Origin: an uncultured Clostridia bacterium
GTDB taxonomy: Bacteria > Bacillota > Clostridia > Oscillospirales > Acutalibacteraceae
Reading direction: 5' to 3'
NCBI GenBank assembly: GCA_937901145.1
Contig: CALCHE010000145.1
Coordinates: 1-45,310, forward strand
Length of the DNA stretch: 45,310 nucleotides
Shown here: piece after piece, positions 23,952 through 32,385 of the stretch
Numbering within the stretch: the stretch's first letter is position 1
Layout of the letters: each line of letters opens with the position of its first letter
The notes under the pieces: generated by a model
What the model was told of the DNA's origin: nothing
Database searches by the model: none
Seen by the model: only the letters and a program-made list of their open reading frames with translations
Translations under genes and position numbers: made by a program

Positions 23952-25274
23952 ATGAAAAAGAAAATACTGTACATTTTATCACTGACGGTCATTATGTTCT
24001 GCTGTATTACAGCTGCGAGTGCGGCTGATGTAAAAAGCCCCTTGATTGAACAAAGGCCTTACAAAGAAAGCGAAAAAATCAGAATCATAGATAATGTGGT
24101 TTATAAACTGTATGAAGGTAACGAATACAAGGAACTTGGTAAAAAATTTTATGAAGTATATGACTGGTTTGCCACTCCCGAAGCGGCGAAAACAGCAACC
24201 GAAATCAACATCGTTCCCGAAATCGACGGAATTAAGGTTAAAGCTATACAGCTTTATGATGCTTCTTATTTCAGTCCTTTGTACAACAGCCAAATCGAAC
24301 ATAACTACAGCGTGAAAAAAATAACGATCCCTGATACGATTGTTTATATAGGCAATGGGATTTTCCCTATTCTCGACGGTTTGGAGGAACTGGTAATTCC
24401 TTCATCTGTAAAAGCTATCGGTTACTATGAAGCTATTAATTTTTTTGATGATTTTGATGGGTTTTATAGCGAACCTGACGATAAAATAATCCGAACATTC
24501 CAAAGAATGGAAAGCCTTAAAAAGGTTACTTTTTCAGGGAATATAAATATTATAGGCGGATTTGAAGATTGTCCCAATCTTGAGCAGGTTATTTTCAAAG
24601 GCTCGGTAAAGTATTTTTCCGACAGAGCTTTTTTAAACTGTAGCTCAATTAAAAAAATAAAAATTCCGGAAACGGTTATTCAGATTGGTGGCAGTGCTTT
24701 TGCAGGCTCAGGGATAACCTCCATAACCATTCCCGCCAGCGTAAAATGGGTATATGGCAATGATACAGGTCCTGTTTTCGAAAACTGCAAAAAGCTTGCA
24801 AAGATAGTATTTGCTGACAGAAAAGCAGATTTATTTGTTATTGATAACAGTACCTTCCGTAACTGTACGGCACTGAAAAAGGTATATCTGCCTAAATCCG
24901 TAAAAAAAATATATATCGAAGCTTCCGCTTTCAGAGGCTGTAAAAATCTCACTAAGGTATATAATACGGGAAATATCGTCAAAATCGGTGCGAATGCCTT
25001 CCGTGGCTGTAAAGCACTTACAACCTTTACTATTTCATCAAAGGTTACCGAGATAGGCAAAACTGCCTTTTACGGCTGTACGAAGCTGAAAAAGGTCACC
25101 GTGAACAGCAGTAAGAAGGCTCCCGCCATAGGTAAGAAAGCTTTCGTAAAAACAGCCAAGAGTATCAAGTTCGTAGCTAAAAACAGCACAGCAGCAAAAA
25201 GCTGGAAGTCGGCTGTCAAAAAATCAGGTCTCAAAAATATGAAGGTCTGCTATGTGAAATATGTAAATGTGTAA
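23952..25274 (+). CDS. Secreted BspA-type leucine-rich repeat (LRR_5) protein 2
   Basis: About 440 residues from the ATG at 23952; the ATG at 23946 lies too close to AGGAG. A signal peptide (ILYILSLTVIMFCCITAASA) is followed by the same N-terminal region as its paralogue (KFYEVYDWFATPEAAKTATEI), then LRR_5 repeats and the shared basic tail. It differs by an insert near residues 155-180 (YYEAINFFDDFDGFYSEPDD). The first two thirds have diverged while the 3' end is identical in DNA to the previous gene, so gene conversion is likely. Probably a surface-binding protein controlled like LRR gene 1. Confidence 0.9.
   Translation: MKKKILYILSLTVIMFCCITAASAADVKSPLIEQRPYKESEKIRIIDNVVYKLYEGNEYKELGKKFYEVYDWFATPEAAKTATEINIVPEIDGIKVKAIQLYDASYFSPLYNSQIEHNYSVKKITIPDTIVYIGNGIFPILDGLEELVIPSSVKAIGYYEAINFFDDFDGFYSEPDDKIIRTFQRMESLKKVTFSGNINIIGGFEDCPNLEQVIFKGSVKYFSDRAFLNCSSIKKIKIPETVIQIGGSAFAGSGITSITIPASVKWVYGNDTGPVFENCKKLAKIVFADRKADLFVIDNSTFRNCTALKKVYLPKSVKKIYIEASAFRGCKNLTKVYNTGNIVKIGANAFRGCKALTTFTISSKVTEIGKTAFYGCTKLKKVTVNSSKKAPAIGKKAFVKTAKSIKFVAKNSTAAKSWKSAVKKSGLKNMKVCYVKYVNV
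25047..25270 (+). repeat. 224-bp identical 3' segment, copy 2
   Basis: Identical to 23561-23784; divergence begins immediately upstream, and after the last codons downstream. Confidence 0.9.
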
Positions 25275-25288
25275 AATTCCGTTAAATG

Positions 25289-25314
25289 AGAGAGCTTATC
25301 GGCTCTCTTGTTTT
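25289..25314 (+). terminator. Rho-independent terminator
   Basis: AGAGAGC/GCTCTCT stem followed by TTGTTTTTT. Confidence 0.85.
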
Positions 25315-25348
25315 TTGTAATTTTTTTGTATATTTTGTATGTTTTTGG

Positions 25349-25377
25349 TTGAAATTATCAAGTAATAGTGGTATACT
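25349..25377 (+). promoter_or_regulatory. Promoter of the DUF3048 gene
   Basis: TTGAAA, 17-base spacer, TATACT; AAAGGAG precedes the ATG at 25413. Confidence 0.8.
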
Positions 25378-25412
25378 ATGTAAAAATGAGCAGTTTAAAG
25401 GAGAAATGAGAA

Positions 25413-26531
25413 ATGAAAAACAGAACTGTCTTAAAAAGAGGTTTAGCGCTTTTACTTGCTGTTATTATGCTCTTCGGTCTTACTGCCTGCGGCGGTGACA
25501 AGGAAGAAGAAACCACCGAGCCCGAAACCACCACGGAGGTGACCACCACTGCCGCTCCCGTCACTCCCGAAAAGATAAACAGACTTACAGGTCTTGCCAC
25601 ACTCAGCGAAAAAGCTTACGGCAAACGCCCTGTGGCTATTATGATCAATAACGTCCGTGCCGCTCTTCCCCAGTACGGCATCAGCAAGGCTGACCTTATG
25701 TTTGAGGTTATCGTTGAGGGCGGTATCACACGAATGATGGCTGTTTTCGGTGACTATACCAAAGTTCCCAACGTCTGCTCCGTCAGATCCTGCCGTTATT
25801 ATTTCCCCATCCTCGCCTACGGTCTTGACGCAGTTTACATCTGCTTCGGCAGTAACAAGACCTTCGGTACACCCACTCTGAAAAGGCTGGGCATCGACTA
25901 CTTCGACGGTGCGGCTAACTACATCACTGACCTTTTCGGCAGAGACTCTGCACGACTCAAAAAATATGCCAGTGAGCATACCGCTTATGTCAAGGGCGAA
26001 AACATTCCCAAGGTTCTCGAAAGCAAAAAAATCAGAACTGACTATAACGAAGGCAAAAATGTTCCTATCTTTAACTTCCGTGAAGAAGGACATGCAGTAG
26101 CTACAGGTGACACCTTCTGCGACAAGGTAAAACTCAGCTTCTCACCCTCTTATTTCAGCACCTTCACCTATGATGCTGAAAAGAAGGTTTACCTCAAACA
26201 GCATAACGGCTCCGCACATAAAGACAGCGTTTCAGGCGAACAGCTCAATTATACAAACCTTTTCGTTCTCGAAACAGATGTTAAAAAGCATACGGATAAC
26301 TATCTTATGAAGGTAGAGCTTAAAGGCGGTAACGGCTACTATATTTCAATGGGTAAGAGCCAGAAAATCACCTGGAAAAAGCCCGCAGAGGGTGACACCA
26401 TTCAGGTATTTGACAGCACAGGCGCACCCTTACAGGTTAACCCCGGTCAGAGCTACATCGGTATCATCGCTCCTCAGTCAACCAAGATTACAGGTACCGA
26501 TCCAAATGCAACCACAGCTGCTGCAAACTGA
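25413..26531 (+). CDS. DUF3048 (YerB-like) lipoprotein
   Basis: This 372-residue lipoprotein has a lipobox LTAC (C26) after a hydrophobic signal, then a Thr/Glu-rich linker (ETTEPETTTEVTTTAAPVTP) and the DUF3048 domain: INRLTGLATLSEKAYGKRPVAIMINN, then ADLMFEVIVEGGITRMMAVF and SVRSCRYYFP. The C-terminal part (about 240-355) includes QLNYTNLFVLETDV and GNGYYISMGKSQKITWKK. It is anchored outside the membrane. Family members (YerB) are widespread in Firmicutes with unclear function; a cell-envelope role is likely. Monocistronic. Confidence 0.92.
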   Translation: MKNRTVLKRGLALLLAVIMLFGLTACGGDKEEETTEPETTTEVTTTAAPVTPEKINRLTGLATLSEKAYGKRPVAIMINNVRAALPQYGISKADLMFEVIVEGGITRMMAVFGDYTKVPNVCSVRSCRYYFPILAYGLDAVYICFGSNKTFGTPTLKRLGIDYFDGAANYITDLFGRDSARLKKYASEHTAYVKGENIPKVLESKKIRTDYNEGKNVPIFNFREEGHAVATGDTFCDKVKLSFSPSYFSTFTYDAEKKVYLKQHNGSAHKDSVSGEQLNYTNLFVLETDVKKHTDNYLMKVELKGGNGYYISMGKSQKITWKKPAEGDTIQVFDSTGAPLQVNPGQSYIGIIAPQSTKITGTDPNATTAAAN

Positions 26532-26545
26532 ATACAATAAAATTT

Positions 26546-26575
26546 AAGGGACTGTGAAAGCAGTCCCCTTTTTTT
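26546..26575 (+). terminator. Rho-independent terminator
   Basis: GGGACTG/CAGTCCC stem followed by a run of T. Confidence 0.9.
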
Positions 26576-26585
26576 GTATGAAACG

Positions 26586-26757
26586 AAATTACGTACACGC
26601 GGACAAGGAAAGCCGTGTCCCTACAACCTCTCCGTCTGCTCCCGATGGTCGCATCCACCTCTCCTTTCAGGATAGGCTGTAAAAGTGGCGGACTATCGCT
26701 TCTTCCTTCGCGAAACCTTCCTCGCAATTCTGCGTTCTGAATTCTGCATTCATTCTA
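26586..26757. repeat. Intergenic repeat mosaic 2
   Basis: Modules as in mosaic 1: GTAGGG-type palindrome (26601-26624, minus orientation), CCTCTCCGTC module (from 26628), AAGTGGCGG module (about 26681-26727), and TTCTGCATT-like units (26728-26755). It reaches the stop codon of the MATE gene. Confidence 0.75.
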
Positions 26758-28129
26758 CCACCGTATTCAGCCATACACCTTTTCTCATAAAGGTATAGCC
26801 GAGGATACATTTGATGATGTCCGCTGAAAGAATTATGGCATACATCGGCACGATGGGAACTGCAGTGAAGCGGCTGAGAATAAAGGCGAGCGGAACAGAA
26901 ATAGTCCATACGAATCCGCTGTCGAAGAGAAATGTTATTACTGTCTTGCCTCCGGAGCGAAGAGTGAAATAACAGGCATTAGTGAATGAATTCACAGGCA
27001 TAAATACCGCGGCTACGATGATGAGTGTAGCGGCAAGAGTACGGATTTCGTCGCTTGTTTTATAAATACGCGGGAAAAGAGGAGCGAAGATAACCATTAT
27101 CACAGCTATAAAAAACGTAGTCACCACCGCGAAAAAGAGCAGTCGCGTACTCGCCTTTTTCGCCTTTTCTTTTTCTCCTGCACCGAGCATCTGACTGAGG
27201 ATAATTCCGATAGCTGAACCGAAGGAAATGAATGCCACATTGAAAACATTACTGATAGTGGAAACGATGTTCACCGCCGCTACCACATCCAGACCTCTTA
27301 CGGAGTAGCACTGATTGAGCATCGCCATACCCGCTGACCACAGAGCTTCATTGATAAGAAGAGGCAGAGAGATAACCGTTATCTTTTTCAGAAGGTCACG
27401 GGTAAGAGTGCTCGAAGAGAACAGTCCCTTTATGAAGGGATATTTCTTTTTATGGGTATGCGCCCAAAGAACGAGAATAGCAAGCTCCACATAACGGGAA
27501 ATAACCGTAGCGATAGCCGCACCGTTTATACCGAGCTTCGGAGCACCGAAGTGACCGAAGATAAGAATATAATTCAGGACAAGATTGGTAAGTACCGCTG
27601 TCACCGTGGATATCATAGGGATGATTCTGTCAGTAGTCTCTCTGAGAGTGCTCGCGTAAGCCTGAGAAAGTGCGAAGGGTAAAAGACCGATAAGCATAAT
27701 CTCCAGATATTCCGCCGCAAAAACGGCCACCTTCTCTCTTTCTCCCTCTGCAGCCTCACCCTGTAAATAGGCACCGATAAGGCTGTCGCCCATAGATACG
27801 AAGGCCGCTATACCCACCGCCGTCAGAAGCAAGGAGAAAATCAGCTTATACTGCATAGTGTTTTTAACACCCGCATCGTCCTTTTTGCCGAAAAACTGTG
27901 CAGTAAAAATACCTGCACCGCTCATAGCTCCGAAAATGCAGAGATTAAAAACGATCATCAGCTGATTTACGATGGAAACGCCCGACATTTCCAGAGTACC
28001 CACCTGACCGACCATAATATTATCGAGCATGCTTACGAAATTCGTAACACCCGACTGAATCATAATAGGAACCGCCACTATAAGCATACGCCTGAAATAA
28101 GGCAGTCCCGATTTAATAAATTTCACCAT
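26750..28129 (-). CDS. MATE-family efflux transporter
   Basis: The 459 residues form about twelve membrane helices with the MATE layout: VPIMIQSGVTNFVSMLDNIMVGQVGTLEMSGVSI at the start and the pseudo-repeat SLPLLINEALWSAGMAMLNQCYSV near residue 255. Such proteins export drugs or metabolites using a Na+ or H+ gradient. AAAGGAAAAAGG precedes the ATG. The stop codon lies at the edge of repeat mosaic 2. No regulator is adjacent, and the substrate is unknown. Lys, Arg and Asp residues within helices are too few to tell the coupling ion. Confidence 0.93.
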   Translation of the reverse strand: MVKFIKSGLPYFRRMLIVAVPIMIQSGVTNFVSMLDNIMVGQVGTLEMSGVSIVNQLMIVFNLCIFGAMSGAGIFTAQFFGKKDDAGVKNTMQYKLIFSLLLTAVGIAAFVSMGDSLIGAYLQGEAAEGEREKVAVFAAEYLEIMLIGLLPFALSQAYASTLRETTDRIIPMISTVTAVLTNLVLNYILIFGHFGAPKLGINGAAIATVISRYVELAILVLWAHTHKKKYPFIKGLFSSSTLTRDLLKKITVISLPLLINEALWSAGMAMLNQCYSVRGLDVVAAVNIVSTISNVFNVAFISFGSAIGIILSQMLGAGEKEKAKKASTRLLFFAVVTTFFIAVIMVIFAPLFPRIYKTSDEIRTLAATLIIVAAVFMPVNSFTNACYFTLRSGGKTVITFLFDSGFVWTISVPLAFILSRFTAVPIVPMYAIILSADIIKCILGYTFMRKGVWLNTVVE

Positions 28130-28180
28130 AACCTTTTTCCTTTCGGGAAAGACATATATCTATATCATTTGCCAAAAAAA

Positions 28181-28208
28181 TTCGGTAATACAACAAAGCA
28201 TTACCGAA
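28181..28208 (-). terminator. Rho-independent terminator
   Basis: TTCGGTAAT/ATTACCGAA stem; on the minus strand it is followed by seven T. Ends the small secreted protein gene. Confidence 0.9.
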
Positions 28209-28224
28209 ATATTTTTATGTACGA

Positions 28225-28569
28225 TTAACCGAAAAATGAATCTCCGCCGATACCGAACATTGAAAAGATAGTATTGATAAGGTTAGCAAAGAAAACCTTT
28301 ACGGTGCTTACGATTCTGTCAAAAGCAGTAATAAATCCGTAGCTTTCCTCGATACCGTCCATAATATCCGAGCCTACGTCAGATATCTTATCACCTGCGG
28401 CTTCTCCGACTCCCTCAACCACCTTATCGATTATATCAGGCTCGCCTGTAGCAGATACGGGAGCTGAAGGAAAAATCTGTTCACCCTCTGTGGCGGCGGC
28501 AGAAGCACCGAAAACGAGAGCGAAGCACATAATTACAGCCATTAATAAAGCAAGATGTTTATTTTTCAT
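28225..28569 (-). CDS. Small secreted protein with amphipathic C-terminal helix
   Basis: The 114 residues have a signal peptide (LALLMAVIMCFALVFGASAAA), a short Gly/Glu/Asp-rich middle (EGVGEAAGDKISDVGSDIMDG) and a hydrophobic C-terminus (FDRIVSTVKVFFANLINTIFSMFG). AGGAGGT precedes the ATG by seven bases. It resembles the tails of larger secreted proteins, such as that at 9948, without their bodies. No family is recognised. Secretion and membrane or partner binding through the tail are inferred. It has its own promoter and terminator and is therefore probably expressed. Confidence 0.7.
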   Translation of the reverse strand: MKNKHLALLMAVIMCFALVFGASAAATEGEQIFPSAPVSATGEPDIIDKVVEGVGEAAGDKISDVGSDIMDGIEESYGFITAFDRIVSTVKVFFANLINTIFSMFGIGGDSFFG

Positions 28570-28605
28570 TAGTATTACCTCCTGAATGATTAATTCCTAC
28601 CTGAA

Positions 28606-28634
28606 ATTATAGCAGAAAAGGAAATAATATGCAA
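28606..28634 (-). promoter_or_regulatory. Promoter of the small secreted protein gene
   Basis: Minus strand TTGCAT, 17-base spacer, TATAAT. Confidence 0.8.
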
Positions 28635-28651
28635 TAGGTAAAAATAAAAAA

Positions 28652-28720
28652 GCAAAGACGGGTAATCTCCTTACACCGTCGGCTGTTCTTAGGGCATTAG
28701 CCACCGACGACCGTCTTTGC
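28652..28720. repeat. Long palindromic hairpin
   Basis: Perfect 10-bp arms GCAAAGACGG/CCGTCTTTGC with an inner CGTCGG/CCGACG stem; just upstream of the promoter at 28606. Function unknown. Confidence 0.55.
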
Positions 28721-28795
28721 GAATTTCGGGTATGATTGTAAAAAAACAGATATTTTGGAATGAGATTGATTTTTTTCATCAATCGTCCTGAAAAG

Positions 28796-28890
28796 TTTAA
28801 TTAAACTTTTTATGTCATTTTGCTTCGCAGAGTAACTTTTGTTTCGGAAAAAGTTACCAAAACCATTTTTTTGTCGGAATTAAGCCGAAC
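28796..28890 (+). repeat. About 94-bp direct repeat, copy 1
   Basis: Begins TTTAATTAAACTTTTTATGTC and ends GGAATTAAGCCGAAC; copy 2 lies at 29213-29308 with scattered differences. The 28570-29607 stretch holds no gene. Confidence 0.7.
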
Positions 28891-28949
28891 ACAGAAAAGT
28901 AATATAGGTTAGCTAAAACAGAAATAATTATGCAGAACGGAAGTTTCCT

Positions 28950-29190
28950 GTCTTTGCCCCTGCCACGGGGCAACCCTATTATGAGTATCAGCTGTTTTGT
29001 GTTACTTAAAGATATGTGATGCGAACTACTTGTTTCGAACGGGACTAAGGGAGCATAAATTACAAATTACTACGGCAGTTCATTATCTTCGCCAAGCTTG
29101 CGCAGGCGACCACCGAGGAAAGTACTTTCCGAGGCAAAAGGGCGCTTTGTTTACTTTGGCGCTCTTCGGTGCCAAAGTAAAAGCCCAAGT
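28950..29190 (-). repeat. Diverged, inverted member of the 278-bp structured repeat family
   Basis: Matches the reverse strand of 38705-38982 in order: CCCTGCCACGGGGCAACC, a middle part with TACGGCAGTTC, CACCGAGG, then GGGCGCTTTGTTTACTTTG. The hairpin TTTACTTTGGC/GCCAAAGTAAA shows a paired base change relative to the other copies. Confidence 0.65.
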
Positions 29191-29212
29191 GGCTCGAACG
29201 TGAGAACCTTAA

Positions 29213-29308
29213 TTTTTAATTAAACTTTTTATGTCGTATTGCTTCGCAGAGTAACTTTCGTTTCGGCAAAAGTTATCAAAACCATTTTTATCGGAATTAA
29301 GCCGAACC
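29213..29308 (+). repeat. About 94-bp direct repeat, copy 2
   Basis: Copy of 28796-28890, in the same orientation. Together they bracket the inverted 278-bp-family member. Confidence 0.7.
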
Positions 29309-29545
29309 CGAAAACGGTATCCGTTTTCTAGAGTTCTACTCTGTGCTTTGTCGAAAGATTCTACGGTAAGCTCCGAATAAACATATAGGTCACACTGTAT
29401 TTTCCTACAAATCCGAAGCATTATCGGTTGTCTGCACCCCCACCGTGGTGTGCCCTCTCTATGAGATACTGCTGTTTCGCGCTTTGCATTTTTCATTCTG
29501 CATTAAAAAAGCTTCCCGCTACCATTCTATGCTTGCACTGCTCCA

Positions 29546-29575
29546 TTGACATAAAAGGTGAATTTACTGTATAAT
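29546..29575 (+). promoter_or_regulatory. Promoter of the nucleosidase gene
   Basis: TTGACA, 18-base spacer, TATAAT: full consensus. Confidence 0.9.
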
Positions 29576-29607
29576 AGATTCAAAATCACCGAAAGGATGT
29601 TATAAAA

Positions 29608-30324
29608 ATGAATAAAAATATAGGTCTTGTTTTCGCTGATACCATGGAGTATAATCCTTTTCTTGATTACGCGAAGAAAAAGGGCGGCGAGGAATTCACT
29701 TTAAGAGGTAACGATGCTGTCACCTTCACTCTCGACAAGGGTGACCGAAAGCTTACTGTCACCGGTGTAAAATGCGGTATCGGCAAGGTTAATGCCGCCT
29801 CTGCCACATCCTTCCTCATCAGCGACAAATCCGCTGAATTTATTCTCAATGCAGGTCTTTCAGGTGCAGTCAGCGGACTGAAAAGAGAGGATATGGTCGC
29901 CGCGGAAAGCTACGTGGAATGCGACTTCGACCTGACAGCCATCGGCTACGGTCTCGGTGTAAAGCCTGACGGCCAGGAATACATCCTTAAATCCGATGAA
30001 AAGCTCCTTTCCTACGCCCTCGAAAGTAAAGGCATAATCAAAGCGAAGGTCGGCACAGGTGACATCTTCCTTACAGATGCTGTACGTAAAAAGCTTTATC
30101 TTGACACCTTCGGTATCGGTGCCTTCGATATGGAGACTGCGGCTATCGCCTCCGTGTGTGAGAAATGCGATGTTCCTATGCTTTCCGTCAGAAAGATAAG
30201 CGATGATGCCGACGACTGCTCCGTAGAGGACTACCGTGAAATGAACGACAGACAGGAAAGCTGTCTTACAGAGCTTTTAGAAAGCATTCTTATGCGCCTT
30301 TTAGCTGATGACAGTCAGTGGTAA
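29608..30324 (+). CDS. MTA/SAH nucleosidase-like purine nucleosidase/phosphorylase
   Basis: The 238-residue protein has the PNP/MTAN fold. Candidate catalytic residues are E14 (ADTMEYNPF, as Glu12 of MTAN), E176 (DMETAAIASVC, as Glu174) and D199 (KISDDAD, as Asp197). VKCGIGKVNAA and GTGDIFLTD are also typical. Such enzymes split 5'-methylthioadenosine or S-adenosylhomocysteine to adenine and a thioribose compound in the cytoplasm. Sequence around E176 deviates enough from MtnN that related substrates such as futalosine or other nucleosides remain open. Monocistronic, with a consensus promoter and a terminator. Confidence 0.82.
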   Translation: MNKNIGLVFADTMEYNPFLDYAKKKGGEEFTLRGNDAVTFTLDKGDRKLTVTGVKCGIGKVNAASATSFLISDKSAEFILNAGLSGAVSGLKREDMVAAESYVECDFDLTAIGYGLGVKPDGQEYILKSDEKLLSYALESKGIIKAKVGTGDIFLTDAVRKKLYLDTFGIGAFDMETAAIASVCEKCDVPMLSVRKISDDADDCSVEDYREMNDRQESCLTELLESILMRLLADDSQW

Positions 30325-30366
30325 TCAGCGTTTTTTCGCACAAACATCACAAATATGTTAAAAAAA

Positions 30367-30408
30367 TACCCCGAAGGTCTTGAAAAAGATTTTTCGGGGT
30401 AGTATAAT
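30367..30408 (+). promoter_or_regulatory. Terminator-like hairpin fused to the promoter of the PHP/hydrogenase-sensor operon
   Basis: TACCCCGAA/TTCGGGGTA stem (30367-30401), probably ending the nucleosidase transcript. Its loop supplies TTGAAA (30380-30385), then a 17-base spacer and TATAAT (30403-30408). Confidence 0.65.
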
Positions 30409-30510
30409 TAGTAGTGTATTGTAACATAGAGGTATTTTTACCTTTTTTACGGAATTACCACATTCCGAGAGGGAAAACCACGGCACAGAAAAAGAAACGG
30501 GGCGTAAAAA

Positions 30511-31383
30511 ATGAAAGCAGACTTACACTGTCATACGAAACTATCCGACGGCACAATGGGCATCGACGATCTGATTATCCTGGCAAAGAACAGCGGTATA
30601 ACCACTCTCGCCATCACGGATCACGACTGTCTGGCAGGTACTGTCAGAGCTGAGCTTATCGGTAAAAGACACGGCATAAATGTTATTCCCGCCGTGGAGT
30701 TTTCAGCCACAGACGGAAAACGAAATGCCAAAGCTCACATCCTCTGCTATCTCCCCGACAGACCCGAACGTCTGGAAGGACTCTGTAAAAGCAACTCCTT
30801 AAAAAGAAAAAGAGCGGCACAGCTTATGGTTATGAAGGTATGCAACAAGTTCCCCGTAACCCCCGATTTCATCGCTAAATGCTGTCAGGGCTCCACAAAC
30901 ATCTACAAACAGCATATTATGCAGGCGCTTATGGAATGCGGTTATACCACATCCGTATTCGGTGACCTTTATAAAATGCTCTTTAGTAAAGAGTCCAGAA
31001 TGAATGTGCTTATGGAGTCGAAGTATCCCGAACCCACAGAGATAATCGAAGCCATCCATGGGGCAGGCGGTATCGCAGTTCTGGCTCACCCCGGCTTCTA
31101 CGATAATTTCGAGCTTCTGGAGGAGCTTATTCCTCAGGGTCTCGACGGTGTGGAGGTATGGCATCCCGAAAACACACCCGAACAGCAGGAAATGCTTATC
31201 AATACAGCCAAAAAACACGGTCTGGTTATGACCGGAGGCAGCGACTTCCACGGTGCCTTTAATGCTTATCCCATAAAGCTCGGCGAATACGGCCCCGACG
31301 ACGATGCCGTAGCCGCACTTCTTTCCTATAAGGCAAAGAAAAAAAGAAAGCAGAAGAAACTTGAAGCGGAAAGTGCCAAATAA
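30511..31383 (+). CDS. PHP-domain metal-dependent phosphoesterase 1
   Basis: The 290-residue PHP protein shows the metal-binding motifs DLHCHTKLSDG, TDHD, E68 (AVEFSA), LAHPG and GGSDFHG. PHP enzymes of this length (YciV/RNase AM type) hydrolyse 3',5'-nucleoside bisphosphates or short RNA. GGGGCG lies before the ATG. It heads the cluster that ends with a second PHP protein, 24 bases before the unknown gene. A role tied to the DRTGG/HATPase partners is possible, but YciV-like housekeeping is the alternative. Confidence 0.9.
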   Translation: MKADLHCHTKLSDGTMGIDDLIILAKNSGITTLAITDHDCLAGTVRAELIGKRHGINVIPAVEFSATDGKRNAKAHILCYLPDRPERLEGLCKSNSLKRKRAAQLMVMKVCNKFPVTPDFIAKCCQGSTNIYKQHIMQALMECGYTTSVFGDLYKMLFSKESRMNVLMESKYPEPTEIIEAIHGAGGIAVLAHPGFYDNFELLEELIPQGLDGVEVWHPENTPEQQEMLINTAKKHGLVMTGGSDFHGAFNAYPIKLGEYGPDDDAVAALLSYKAKKKRKQKKLEAESAK

Positions 31384-31406
31384 TTTCCGCAGAAACGGAG
31401 AAAACC

Positions 31407-31976
31407 ATGAGTGAAAGCGATGTAAAGATTTATGTGAGCAAAAAGGAGCTGAATAAAGCTGCCGACCTCAGCAACACCTTCAATAATGTACTCGCCCACC
31501 GTGCAAACGGAAATGTGGACAAGGCAAAGAAGCTGGGTAAAATTTTAGGCACTATCACGCCCACAGGTGACGAAGGTCTCGTAGTAGCTGTAAAAGAGCA
31601 TCTCGCTCCCAAATATTTCGCTCCCGACATCCTTTATCAGATTAAGGTGCTTCTGGTCTTTGCCTGCGAAACACTCCTTCAGATAGAATGTCCCTGTGAG
31701 GTTGTTTCCACCACCGCTATCTCAGCTATGTATGAGGTTATTCATAAAAGCTCTCCCGGCTTTTACTCGAATATTTCAAACGGTGCCGCCTTCACCTTCT
31801 ATTATCTTGCCATCCAGAAGGGCGGAGACCTGAGCGCGCACATCGGTGAGGCCTTCGCTATGCTCTGCTCGGTTAAAAATAAGGACGGCTTCATAGAAGC
31901 GGGCAAGACTGTATGGAACCTTGCTGTGGACATCATTTCAAAAGAAATAGAAAAATCAGCATTCGAAAACATCTGA
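31407..31976 (+). CDS. Conserved-looking protein of unknown function
   Basis: This 189-residue soluble protein is mostly helical by appearance. No signal peptide or membrane helix is seen. GGAG precedes the ATG. Visible marks are an early basic patch (ANGNVDKAKKLGKILGT) and a Cys-containing stretch (VFACETLLQIECPCEVV, residues about 88-104). It lies 24 bases after PHP gene 1 and before the DRTGG gene, with a small terminator-like hairpin between. No family is recognised; its place suggests a partner of the sensor operon. Confidence 0.75.
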   Translation: MSESDVKIYVSKKELNKAADLSNTFNNVLAHRANGNVDKAKKLGKILGTITPTGDEGLVVAVKEHLAPKYFAPDILYQIKVLLVFACETLLQIECPCEVVSTTAISAMYEVIHKSSPGFYSNISNGAAFTFYYLAIQKGGDLSAHIGEAFAMLCSVKNKDGFIEAGKTVWNLAVDIISKEIEKSAFENI

Positions 31977-31983
31977 CATCAAT

Positions 31984-32014
31984 ACAGGCGTAGGGATTTC
32001 TATGCCTGTTTGTT
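31984..32014 (+). terminator. Weak hairpin, partial terminator
   Basis: ACAGGC/GCCTGT hairpin followed by TTGTTTT between the unknown gene and the DRTGG gene; could reduce read-through. Confidence 0.45.
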
Positions 32015-32034
32015 TTATAACAGGAGGAAAAAAT

Positions 32035-32385
32035 ATGAAAATCAAAGAGATTTGTGACATTTTAGAGGGCGAAATTATCTGCCGTGGCGACCTTACGGAA
32101 AAGGATGTTTTCGCAGCCTGCGGAAGTGATATGATGAGTGATGTCCTTGCCTTCGTAAAAGAGCAGGCTACCCTTCTTACCGGCCTCGTAAACCCTCAGG
32201 TAGTTCGCACTGCCGAAATGATGGATATGCACTGCATTATCTTCGTCAGAGGTAAAAGACCTACTCTGCAGATGATAGAGATGGCAGAGGACAGAGATAT
32301 GGTTATGATCTGCACAGAGCTGGAAATGTTCACAGCCTGCGGTAAGCTTTACTCTGCAGGACTGAGAGGGGGCAGCGGAAAATAA
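32035..32385 (+). CDS. DRTGG-domain protein 1
   Basis: About 116 residues; the ATG at 32035 has AGGAGG upstream. The whole protein is one DRTGG-like domain (LEGEIICRGDL..., FVKEQATLLTGLVNPQVVRTAEMMD). Such domains occur near HPr-kinase-like and CBS proteins, and next to clostridial [FeFe]-hydrogenase genes; they may bind nucleotides or carry regulation. The stop codon overlaps the HATPase start by one base (TAATG), so they are coupled. A second DRTGG gene follows the hydrogenase-like gene, giving a symmetrical layout. Confidence 0.85.
   Translation: MKIKEICDILEGEIICRGDLTEKDVFAACGSDMMSDVLAFVKEQATLLTGLVNPQVVRTAEMMDMHCIIFVRGKRPTLQMIEMAEDRDMVMICTELEMFTACGKLYSAGLRGGSGK

Noticed and set aside
28652..28720. 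Hairpin as an integron attC site
   Set aside because: It lacks the GTTRRRY/RYYYAAC core sites and there is no integrase or cassette array.
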